27,485 nucleotides of DNA from DAOVRL01 sp023128595. Lineage in GTDB: Bacteria > Planctomycetota > Phycisphaerae > Sedimentisphaerales > Anaerobacaceae. The stretch is taken from the NCBI GenBank assembly GCA_030628155.1, contig DAOVRL010000042.1:1-27485 (forward strand), read 5' to 3'. Below the pieces are notes generated by a model. The model saw only the letters and a list, made by a program, of their open reading frames with translations. It was not told the origin of the DNA and did no database searches. A program made the position numbers and the translations under genes. Position 1 is the stretch's first letter. Every line of letters starts with the position of its first letter. This document shows positions 9,049-15,494 of this stretch, piece by piece.

Positions 9049-9222
9049 AATCGAGCCACAAAGGCACTAAGACACTAAGAAAATCAGAGATCAAAATGTA
9101 AAAAGCAAAACTGTTGCGGCCGGTGCGCGGCGGGAATTTGAATGGATTGCTCCGCTTCGGTCGCAATGACGGTATGTACGCAATGCTACACTGACTTATT
9201 TGAAACGGCATTAGATCGACGT
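9049..9222. repeat. Intergenic repeats before the DUF362 gene
   Basis: Just after the lipoprotein stop lies a GCCACAAAGGCACTAAGACA-type repeat (from 9055). Further on, GATTGC...TCGCAATGAC (9145-9170) matches one end of the GTCATTGCGA element family. The open frame through this element adds 27 residues in front of the DUF362 protein, but these are repeat-derived and I exclude them. Confidence 0.5.
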
Positions 9223-10200
9223 ATGGATACTACGGTAGCAGTGACGCGATGCGAGGGGTACGAGGGAGATAAGGTTGCCGAGGCGATAGGGAGGCAGTTT
9301 GCGCTTCTCGGCGGGTTGGGGCGGTTTGTGAAACGGGGGGACAGGGTGTTGGTTAAGCCGAACTTTATCGCGCCGAGGCCGCGGCGGCAGGCGACGCAGA
9401 CGCATCCGGCGGTGATTCTGGAGGTAACACGGCTGCTGAAGGATTTCGGGGCGAAGCCTTTTGTGGGCGATTCGCCGGCGTGGAGTAATGTGTTTGCGTG
9501 TGTGCGGAAGTTAGGGCTCGAGGAGAACCTCAAGAGACTCGGCGTGCCGGTGCGGCAGTTGGATAAGCCGAGGTGGTGCAAGATCAGTGAGCGAAATGGT
9601 AAGGTGGGGATAAGCGAGGTTGCGCTGGGGGCGGATGTTATTATAAATGTGCCGAAGTTCAAGACGCATCAGCAATTGGTGGCGACGTTTGCGGTGAAGA
9701 ATATGTTCGGGTGCGTTGCGGGCAAGCGCAAGGCGCTGTGGCATTTTAGCAGGGGCAAGACGCGGGAGGAATTCTGCGAGCTGCTTATCGAGATATTCAG
9801 GTACCTTGCGCCGGCAGTGACCATTATCGATGGGGTGGAGGCGATGGATGGCCGGGGGCCGATTCGCGGGAGGACGAGACCTCTTGGGTGGCTTGTCGCG
9901 GGGACGGACCCTATTGCGTGCGAGAGGGTCTGCTGCGAGCTGGTGAATATGCAGACGGGGGATGTGCCGATTATCAGGACGGCCGAGCAAATGGGGTTTG
10001 GGTGCGGTGAGCGCGAGCTAATAGAGCTAATCGGGGATGATTTCTCGCAGGATATATGTACGGATTTTGAGTTAGCGGAGCCTGTTCCAATAAGATTTTC
10101 GCTACTGCATGTGTGCAAGAGTATCTGCAAGCAGATAGTGCTGTTGGCCAAGTCCGCAGCAGGAAGAAAGAAAAAGGCCACAGGGGACACAGAGAAATGA
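9223..10200 (+). CDS. DUF362 domain protein
   Basis: This 325-residue protein belongs to DUF362, a family found mainly in anaerobes, often fused to or near ferredoxin domains; its reaction is not established. Family features seen are VLVKPNFIAPRP near the start, a THP segment, GDSP, the INVPKFKTH motif in the middle, and the late GTDPIACERV segment. No CxxCxxC iron-sulfur motif is present, so this is the stand-alone form. I chose the ATG at 9223 because the earlier ATG at 9142 lies in an interspersed repeat and the homologous part starts here. Its last codons and stop (TGA 10198-10200) come from a GGCCACAGGGGACACAGAG-type repeat and overlap the next gene by ATGA. Confidence 0.8.
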   Translation: MDTTVAVTRCEGYEGDKVAEAIGRQFALLGGLGRFVKRGDRVLVKPNFIAPRPRRQATQTHPAVILEVTRLLKDFGAKPFVGDSPAWSNVFACVRKLGLEENLKRLGVPVRQLDKPRWCKISERNGKVGISEVALGADVIINVPKFKTHQQLVATFAVKNMFGCVAGKRKALWHFSRGKTREEFCELLIEIFRYLAPAVTIIDGVEAMDGRGPIRGRTRPLGWLVAGTDPIACERVCCELVNMQTGDVPIIRTAEQMGFGCGERELIELIGDDFSQDICTDFELAEPVPIRFSLLHVCKSICKQIVLLAKSAAGRKKKATGDTEK

Positions 10201-10808
10201 GGAAGAAGCGATTATTGTGGGTGGGGTTGTTGACAGCAATGGCTCTTACGCTGATTGGGACCGGATTGTGCATCTGGGTCGGCAAGTACGCAGGCACGGA
10301 TACGGCAGGTCCAGCGGAACGGCAGTGGGCGAGGAAGATAAAGCTGGCGGGGGTGCCGAATTTGCATCGGGTTTCGGGCGATTTGTATCGCAGTGCGCAG
10401 CCGAGCAAGGAGGGGATGAAGCAGTTGGAAAAGATGGGGATAAAGACGGTTGTGAATTTGCGGTCGTTTCATTCTGACCGGGATGAGATGAAGGGGACGC
10501 AAATGGGGTATGAGCATATCTATATGAAGGCCTGGCACGCGGAGGAAAAAGAGCTTGTGCGCTTTTTGAAGATAGTCAGCGATAACAATCGCACACCCGT
10601 CCTCGTGCACTGTCAGCACGGGGCCGACCGCACCGGAACGATGTGTGCGGTGTACCGGATCGCGGTGCAGGGCTGGACGAAAGAGGAGGCTATCGCGGAG
10701 ATGACCCAAGGCGGCTTCGGGTTTCACACAATATGGACCAATCTGGTGGAGTATATCAGGAACCTCGATATCGAGGAGATCAAGCGCAAGGCGGGGCTTA
10801 GTAATTGA
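10197..10808 (+). CDS. Membrane-anchored dual-specificity/tyrosine phosphatase-like protein
   Basis: This 203-residue protein has a basic N-terminus, one hydrophobic helix (about 7-28) serving as anchor or uncleaved signal, then a cysteine-phosphatase domain. The signature HCQHGADRTG (138-147) supplies the nucleophile Cys139 and the phosphate-binding Arg145. YRSAQPS (64-70) and GIKTVVNLR (81-89) are typical of the compact DSP-type phosphatases. The usual general-acid Asp is not in the common WPD form; the segment is MKAWHAEEKE. The substrate is unknown and may be a protein or a phosphorylated small molecule outside the cytoplasm. The start overlaps the DUF362 stop (ATGA), so the two are likely translated together. 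Confidence 0.82.
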   Translation: MRKKRLLWVGLLTAMALTLIGTGLCIWVGKYAGTDTAGPAERQWARKIKLAGVPNLHRVSGDLYRSAQPSKEGMKQLEKMGIKTVVNLRSFHSDRDEMKGTQMGYEHIYMKAWHAEEKELVRFLKIVSDNNRTPVLVHCQHGADRTGTMCAVYRIAVQGWTKEEAIAEMTQGGFGFHTIWTNLVEYIRNLDIEEIKRKAGLSN

Positions 10809-11090
10809 TTATTGTTATTGGTGAATGGTAATTCGTGGTCAGAGGAGAAACCTCCCGGATAAATTTGGGAGCCAAATGCCGGGGGGACGGGATTTGCGCT
10901 GCTCTTCAGTATTTTTTGAGATTGCCGGGTCGCTTCGCTCCTCCTAAGAAAATAGGGTGTTCCTTTTGTGTAAGGGTCGAGATTGCCGCAGTCGCTGCGC
11001 TCCTTCGCAATGACGTGCGTGGGCTACTTTCTTCTGTATGCCTCCTGAGAATCCGGTGAGGTGCTCGCAATGACGGGGTGAGGGGTGGGA
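10809..11090. repeat. Intergenic region with MITE-like element, copy B (10918-11074)
   Basis: After the phosphatase gene there is no clear terminator; CTCCC/GGGAG (10852-10856, 10867-10871) forms a weak stem. From 10918 to 11074 runs a second copy of the element at 258-465. It shares CTCCTAAGAAAATAG and then 91 of 96 bases, and ends in TCGCAATGAC, but lacks the left terminus and is therefore truncated. The tsaD promoter starts 16 bases beyond its right end. Confidence 0.6.
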
Positions 11091-11119
11091 TTGACATTTT
11101 CACCTGGCCGGGCTAATAT
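11091..11119 (+). promoter_or_regulatory. Promoter placed for leaderless tsaD mRNA
   Basis: TTGACA (11091-11096) and TAATAT (11114-11119) are separated by 17 bases, and the ATG of tsaD lies 7 bases after the -10. This is the same geometry as the lipoprotein promoter near 8.2 kb. Confidence 0.6.
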
Positions 11120-11126
11120 CCTTGTT

Positions 11127-12164
11127 ATGCAAAGAGAATCGGTGGATATATTGGGAATTGAGACGAGCTGTGATGAGACAGCGGCGGCGGTTGTTGGGGA
11201 CGGGCGAATTGTCAAATCTTCCGTAATCGCCTCGCAAAACAAACTGCATGAGAAGTATGGCGGTGTTGTGCCGGAGATAGCATCGCGGGCGCACGTGGAG
11301 AGGATATATTCGGTGATAGCGGAAGCACTGGAGCAGGCGAAGGTCGGTAAAGATGATATCGATGCGGTTGCGGTTGCGAATCAGCCTGGGCTGACGATTG
11401 CGCTGGTGGTTGGCGTTACGGCGGCGAAGGCGCTTAGCTTTGCGTGGGGCAAGCCGTTGATTGCGATCAATCATCTGCACGCGCATCTGCAGTCGGCGAT
11501 GTTGGCGGAGGATGAGCTGGAGCTGCCTGCGGTTGCGCTTATCGTATCGGGGGGGCATACGTGCCTTTATGACTGCGAGTCGCCCTTAGAGCTGGAGCTA
11601 TTAGGCTCGACTATCGACGATGCGGCTGGTGAGGCGTTTGATAAGGTTGCAAATATTTTGCAGCTTGGGTATCCGGGCGGGCCGAGTATTGAAGAGGCGG
11701 CGGCGAAGGGGAATCCGAAGGCGATTGAATTTCCGCGGTCGATGTTGAGTAAAGAATCGCTGGATTTTTCTTTCAGCGGGATTAAGACGGCGGTGCTTTA
11801 CTACTGCCGGGGACAGGATATGAAGGGCGAGAACAGGGTCGATTCGATGAGCGAGCAGGAGATTGCGGATATCGCGGCGTCGTTTCAGGCGGCGGTGGTT
11901 GAGGTGCTTGTGAAAAAGACAGAGCGGGCGGTCGAGAGAATCGGCGCCAGGACCGTGCTGTTAGGCGGGGGCGTGGCGGCGAACAGCCGGCTGCGGGCGG
12001 CTTTACAGGAGCTGTGTGAGGGGGGCAGCCCGGCGAAAAAGCTACTTGTGGCGCCAAAACAATATTGCACTGATAACGCGGTTATGGTAGCCTCGCTGGC
12101 GTATTATAAGTACAAAGCCGGGCTGTTTGCAGATTTGAGCCTTGAGGCTTTTGCGACGGGTTAA
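11127..12164 (+). CDS. tsaD: tRNA N6-adenosine threonylcarbamoyltransferase TsaD
   Basis: TsaD transfers the threonylcarbamoyl group to A37 of ANN-decoding tRNAs, working with TsaB and TsaE. The 345-residue protein shows GIETSCDET at the N-terminus, NHLHAH (His116, His120) for metal binding, SGGHT (141-145), the DDAAGEAFDKVA segment, FSFSGIKTA, GGGVAANSRLR and a final DNAVM. All are canonical and the length is normal. A GTG at 11085 would add 14 residues, but it lies upstream of the -35 box, while the ATG at 11127 sits where transcription should begin. No tsaB or tsaE is seen nearby. Confidence 0.95.
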   Translation: MQRESVDILGIETSCDETAAAVVGDGRIVKSSVIASQNKLHEKYGGVVPEIASRAHVERIYSVIAEALEQAKVGKDDIDAVAVANQPGLTIALVVGVTAAKALSFAWGKPLIAINHLHAHLQSAMLAEDELELPAVALIVSGGHTCLYDCESPLELELLGSTIDDAAGEAFDKVANILQLGYPGGPSIEEAAAKGNPKAIEFPRSMLSKESLDFSFSGIKTAVLYYCRGQDMKGENRVDSMSEQEIADIAASFQAAVVEVLVKKTERAVERIGARTVLLGGGVAANSRLRAALQELCEGGSPAKKLLVAPKQYCTDNAVMVASLAYYKYKAGLFADLSLEAFATG

Positions 12165-12182
12165 GCCACAGAGCAGGTCTTG

Positions 12183-13355
12183 ATGGATAGGCAGCGACAT
12201 ACAGTATGTGTGGTCCTTTCGGTAGTTCTTGGTGCTTGTGCCGGCGGCGGCGAGGTTTCGCGTGGGCGGTCGGGCAAGGTTGTCGGACTTTTGGAGGCGA
12301 TTCGCGTGAAATACGACCTGCCGGCGCTGGGCGGGGCGGTTGTCCTGGAAGGGCGGCCGGCGGCGTGGGGTGCGACCGGTTTTCGCAAGGACGGCAGCAG
12401 CGTCAGGGTGACGTCAGAGGATAAGTTTCATATCGGATCGTGCACAAAGGCTATGACGGCGACGATTGTCGGGATGTTGGTGGAGCGCGGCAAGCTGAGA
12501 TTGGAGATGACCTTGGGCGAGGCGCTGCCGGAGATTGTAGAGGAGATGGATCCATCGTATCGGGATATCACTTTGCGGGATTTACTGGCGCATCGTGGAG
12601 GATTGCCCGGGTCGAGCCGAAGCTGGCCCAAGGGCAAATCGTTCAGGGATATGCACAACCTGCCGGGCTCGCCGACGGAGCAGCGTCTGGCATACGCGCG
12701 TATGATGCTGAGTCAGGAGCCGGAGGTGAAGCCGGGCACGAAGTACCTCTATTCGAATGCGGGGTATTCGATTCTGGGATTGATCGCCGAGCGAAGGATG
12801 AGGAGGCCGTGGGAGAAGCTGATGGAGGCGATGTTGTTCAAGCCTTTGGGGATGGAATCGGCCGGGTTTGGCGCGATGGGGACGCCCGGCAAGATTGACC
12901 AGCCTTGGCAGCACAGGATGAATGACAATAAGCGTCATGCGATTGAGCCGGGGCGTTTCAGCGACAATCCGCCTGTTTTGGGTCCTGGGGGTACGGTGCA
13001 TTGCTCGATAGGCGATTGGGCGAAGTTTGTTGCGGCGCATCTGGCCGGCGCGAAGGGCAAGGTAAAGCTACTCAAGAGGGAGACACTTGCGATGTTGCAC
13101 CGGCCGGATTTCGGCGGAGATTATGCGGGGGGATGGCTGATAACAAATCGGGATTGGGCCGGAGGCAGCGTGCTGACGCACGGCGGGAGCAATACGATGA
13201 GCTACGCCGTTGTGTGGATGGCGCCGAAACGTGACTTTGCCGTACTGGTGGCTTCCAATCAGGGCGGCGGCGATGCGAAGAAGGGCTGCGACGAGGCGGC
13301 GGGGACATTGATAAAAGAGTTCCTGCTCAAGAAGCAAGGGCAGGAACAGAAGTAG
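12183..13355 (+). CDS. Beta-lactamase-family serine hydrolase lipoprotein
   Basis: This 390-residue protein has a signal peptide with lipobox LGAC (Cys19) and a serine beta-lactamase/class C-like fold. The catalytic triad motifs are present: SCTK (Ser86-Lys89), YSN (Tyr190-Asn192) and HGG (333-335). DLLAHRGGLPG is typical of the esterase/D-aminopeptidase/AmpC-like family. Most members are peptidases or esterases acting on cell-envelope substrates, and the sequence does not show that it is a true antibiotic beta-lactamase. The ATG at 12183 is 18 bases after the tsaD stop; a TTG one codon earlier is less likely. There is only a weak ribosome site (GAGCAGG), so it is probably carried on the tsaD transcript. 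Confidence 0.85.
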   Translation: MDRQRHTVCVVLSVVLGACAGGGEVSRGRSGKVVGLLEAIRVKYDLPALGGAVVLEGRPAAWGATGFRKDGSSVRVTSEDKFHIGSCTKAMTATIVGMLVERGKLRLEMTLGEALPEIVEEMDPSYRDITLRDLLAHRGGLPGSSRSWPKGKSFRDMHNLPGSPTEQRLAYARMMLSQEPEVKPGTKYLYSNAGYSILGLIAERRMRRPWEKLMEAMLFKPLGMESAGFGAMGTPGKIDQPWQHRMNDNKRHAIEPGRFSDNPPVLGPGGTVHCSIGDWAKFVAAHLAGAKGKVKLLKRETLAMLHRPDFGGDYAGGWLITNRDWAGGSVLTHGGSNTMSYAVVWMAPKRDFAVLVASNQGGGDAKKGCDEAAGTLIKEFLLKKQGQEQK

Positions 13356-13395
13356 AAAAGGATGGTGTGATATTCAGGCTGAGCAGATAAAGAAT

Positions 13396-14139
13396 TTGCT
13401 GGAGCGGGTCAAGAGCGGGCAGGTGAAGATTGCCGAGGCGATTGAGGAGCTCCGCCATCTGCCGTTTGAGGATTTGGGCTTTGCGTGCATCGACCATCAC
13501 AGGCAGATACGCAGGGGGTTTCCTGAGGTGATTTTTTGCCCCGGTAAGACGACTGATCAGATAATCAAGATATTCGAGAGCCTTGCGGCGAAGGGGAACA
13601 ACGTTCTTGCGACGCGGGCGGAGCCGGATATGTTCGAGGAGCTGGCCGCGACGGGGAAGTTTCCGAAGGTGCGATACGAGGAGGAGGCGCGGGCGATTGT
13701 TTTGGAGCAGAAGGATATCGAGCCGTCGAAGTCGATCTTGCCGATAGTTACTGCCGGGACGGCGGATTTGCCTGTGGCGGCTGAGGCGAAGGTTACGGCG
13801 GAGATTATGGGGCAGCGAACGGAGCTTATCTGCGATGTGGGGGTTGCGGGGCTGCATAGATTGTTCAAGCATCTGCCGAGGCTTCAGAAGGCCAATGTCG
13901 TGATTGTGGTGGCGGGGATGGAGGGTGCGCTGGCGAGCGTGATGGGCGGGCTGATGAGCTGTCCGGTGATTGCGGTTCCGACGAGCGTTGGGTATGGGTC
14001 GAGCTTCGAGGGGCTATCGGCGCTTTTGACGATGCTCAATAGCTGCGCCGCGGGGGTAACGTGCGTGAATATTGACAACGGCTTCTCGGCGGCAGTGACG
14101 GCAACGCTGATAAGCAAGAAGATAGAGGCGGGAAAGTAG
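13396..14139 (+). CDS. larB: LarB-type nickel pincer cofactor biosynthesis protein (PurE-related)
   Basis: LarB carboxylates and hydrolyses nicotinic acid adenine dinucleotide in making the nickel-pincer cofactor of lactate racemase-type enzymes. The protein shows the family N-terminus LRHLPFEDLGFACIDHHR, GFPEVIFCPGKT, and the PurE-like C-terminal half with AGMEGALASVMGGL, PTSVGYG and NIDNGF. The usual start is unclear. The TTG at 13396 gives 247 residues, but the frame stays open upstream into the previous gene. Eight more family-like residues (from ATT at 13372, after a GGATGGTG ribosome-like site) could belong to it, with no ATG, GTG or TTG between. larA, larC and larE are not in the window, so partners must lie elsewhere. 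It follows the hydrolase gene by about 40 bases or less. Confidence 0.85.
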   Translation: MLERVKSGQVKIAEAIEELRHLPFEDLGFACIDHHRQIRRGFPEVIFCPGKTTDQIIKIFESLAAKGNNVLATRAEPDMFEELAATGKFPKVRYEEEARAIVLEQKDIEPSKSILPIVTAGTADLPVAAEAKVTAEIMGQRTELICDVGVAGLHRLFKHLPRLQKANVVIVVAGMEGALASVMGGLMSCPVIAVPTSVGYGSSFEGLSALLTMLNSCAAGVTCVNIDNGFSAAVTATLISKKIEAGK

Positions 14140-14443
14140 TAAAGGTAGGAGACAGGAGGCAGAACACAGAAGACCAAAGACCCGGCGGGGTTCATATAAT
14201 CATTTTTTTTACATCAGATAACTCATGTATATATGGTTTCCGAATAAACCCGCTATCAGGTCTTTCTTCCAGATAATACTCCAATGTTACTCTGCGAAGT
14301 AGCCTTCGCTACGAAGCACGAGCCGCAATAGTTCCTAATTTCTCTGTCATCAGTAGATGGGCTGCTTGCTTGACCGATCGTCTTCTGCGCTATGGACTCA
14401 TGCACGTGATGACGGCCCTGCTCGTTGGTGTTTTATCAGCGGT
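14140..14443. other. AT-richer spacer without an intact gene
   Basis: No gene is supported here. A T8 tract (14205-14212) lies downstream of larB, with a weak ACCC/GGGT stem 12 bases before it. A GTAGC-CTTC-GCTAC hairpin sits inside a repeat-like tract near 14305-14325. On the minus strand, codons from about 14300 down to 14200 read as a plausible peptide tail but with no start or family I recognise. The region borders decayed toxin-antitoxin genes and is probably degraded accessory DNA. Confidence 0.45.
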
Positions 14444-14674
14444 TTAATTCGCGTGGCGCAGCTTGGTCTTGGCAATGCCGACCAGAGACCTCAGCGCAGC
14501 ATTCACCGATTGTTCATCCGGGAAATACTTGGCAACATCCGGGGAGAGGAGGACCAGGTTTGTTCCCTATTGAAACCGCTTGGCATACTTGCCTCGCACA
14601 CCACCCTTGAGTTTAGAGAGGTCGTATTCCGGCCGCAAATGATCGGCCATTTTTTCGTTATTCGGCTTCTTCAT
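14444..14674 (-). pseudogene. Antitoxin of a BrnT-type pair, broken by an amber codon
   Basis: Reading from the ATG at 14674, the frame encodes a small acidic/basic protein with the segment YDLSKLKGGVRGKYAKRFQ, then TAG (14567-14569), then in the same frame GTNLVLLSPDVAKYFPDEQS and on to TAA at 14444. Joined, this is a 76-residue protein of a type I recognise as the antitoxin that follows BrnT-like toxins. Homology continues on both sides of the stop, so one substitution seems to have inactivated it. The start lies inside the remaining toxin frame. I consider readthrough unlikely because the partner toxin is also broken. Confidence 0.65.
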
Positions 14675-14798
14675 AATGATCGGGATCGGGATATGTAATC
14701 GAGAGGGCATCACCAAGAACCGATGCAGCCTCTTGAAACGACACGGCATGCTTGTTCAGGTTGCTGTCGGCCTTTTGTGGGTCCCATTCGAATTTCAT
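14658..14798 (-). pseudogene. Truncated BrnT-family toxin
   Basis: The ATG at 14798 opens a 46-residue frame beginning MKFEWDPQKADSNLNKHAVS, followed by FQEAASVLGD and YPDPDHYEE. This is the N-terminal half of a BrnT-type RNase toxin (family length about 90). The second half, with the RIISAR-type catalytic segment, is missing, and the frame stops at 14658 after overlapping the antitoxin start. A deletion joining the toxin's middle to its own end would produce this arrangement. Not functional as it stands. Confidence 0.65.
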
Positions 14799-14893
14799 GG
14801 CAAAACTCTACCAGATCGGCTCTTCTCAAGCAATCAATATTCCTTTATCAACCTCTGGCTGGCGTAGATTGCATTGATCTGCATAACAGTACA

Positions 14894-15133
14894 TTAGAAT
14901 AAATTTTTAATTAAATCGCCTTTGTTTATTTTGAAATGGATAGCAATATCGCTCAAAATACTACTCAACGTGCCTATTTTGAGGTATTTATGGGCAGGGA
15001 TAGTGATGTGGTGTTGGCCTTTCTCAGTAGTGGTAAGTCGTATGTGACTGCCGGTTTGCCGGGTTATTTCATAGCCATATTTTTTAAGAAGTTTTGCGAG
15101 TTCTTCGCCGCTGATTTCTCGGGGAATTTTCAT
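14894..15133 (-). CDS. hicA: HicA mRNA interferase toxin
   Basis: This 79-residue protein is a HicA toxin, a small double-stranded-RNA-binding-fold RNase that cleaves mRNA when not bound by HicB. It shows SGEELAKLLKKYGYE, then QTGSHIRL with catalytic His30, and HHITIPAHKYLKIGTL, all typical. Its ATG overlaps the hicB stop by four bases (ATGA), so the two are co-translated with the antitoxin first. Length is normal and nothing is missing. Base composition is much richer in AT than in the flanking housekeeping genes, which suggests acquisition by transfer. Confidence 0.92.
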   Translation of the reverse strand: MKIPREISGEELAKLLKKYGYEITRQTGSHIRLTTTEKGQHHITIPAHKYLKIGTLSSILSDIAIHFKINKGDLIKNLF

Positions 15134-15336
15134 ATTGCTATTACTTCATCTCTTACTATGTGTAAGCGTACAATATGGGGAATTTCCTTTCCGTCAAAGT
15201 GGCATTTTATCGCATCTTTGACATTTTCTTTTAACTCGTCTAATGTTTCACCTTCGGTATAAATAGAGTAACCGAGAGATTTAGCGGTGTAACCACCCTC
15301 ATCGGAATTTTCAACTATGAATATAATTTCACTCAT
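15130..15336 (-). CDS. hicB: HicB antitoxin, short form
   Basis: This 68-residue protein matches the small HicB/UPF0150-type antitoxin: IIFIVENSDEGGYTAKSLGY, followed by TEGETLDELKENVKDAI. It should bind and neutralise HicA. The C-terminal DNA-binding domain (HTH or ribbon-helix-helix) found in longer HicB proteins is absent, so whether it represses its own promoter is uncertain. The ATG at 15336 has only a weak AGAGA-type ribosome site. A strong promoter lies about 70 bases upstream. It forms an operon with hicA. Confidence 0.9.
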   Translation of the reverse strand: MSEIIFIVENSDEGGYTAKSLGYSIYTEGETLDELKENVKDAIKCHFDGKEIPHIVRLHIVRDEVIAI

Positions 15337-15409
15337 AAGTTTTAATCTCTACAAAACTGGCAGATTCTTCTACCTCTGACCGGAGACAAATTCTTCACTT
15401 TATTTTCTT

Positions 15410-15437
15410 ATTATAAACATTCCTGTCTGCTTGTCAA
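15410..15437 (-). promoter_or_regulatory. Consensus promoter of hicBA
   Basis: On the minus strand, TTGACA (15432-15437) and TATAAT (15410-15415) are both perfect sigma-70 boxes separated by 16 bases. The predicted transcript starts near 15403, giving a leader of about 67 bases before hicB. Confidence 0.75.
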
Positions 15438-15445
15438 ATCTTTTA

Positions 15446-15474
15446 TTGACCATGTCGTGCATTATTTGTAATAT
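15446..15474 (+). promoter_or_regulatory. Promoter of nnrD
   Basis: TTGACC (15446-15451) and TAATAT (15469-15474) are 17 bases apart. The expected start is near 15481, leaving a short leader with a GAGG ribosome site (15487-15490) before the ATG at 15495. Its -35 box is only 8 bases from the -35 box of the divergent hicBA promoter. Confidence 0.65.
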
Positions 15475-15494
15475 ATTGCTCGAAACGAGGTTAT

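Noticed and set aside
10850..10895. Possible riboswitch upstream of tsaD
   Set aside because: CTCCC/GGGAG and a GC-rich tract looked aptamer-like, but no conserved core of c-di-GMP or other classes is present, and the tsaD promoter lies downstream of it.
14181..14212. Possible terminator after larB
   Set aside because: The ACCC/GGGT stem is short and lies 12 bases from the T8 tract, so it does not fit an intrinsic terminator.
14567..14569. Amber codon recoding in the antitoxin
   Set aside because: No pyrrolysine or selenocysteine context is seen and the partner toxin is truncated, so a pseudogene is the simpler reading.
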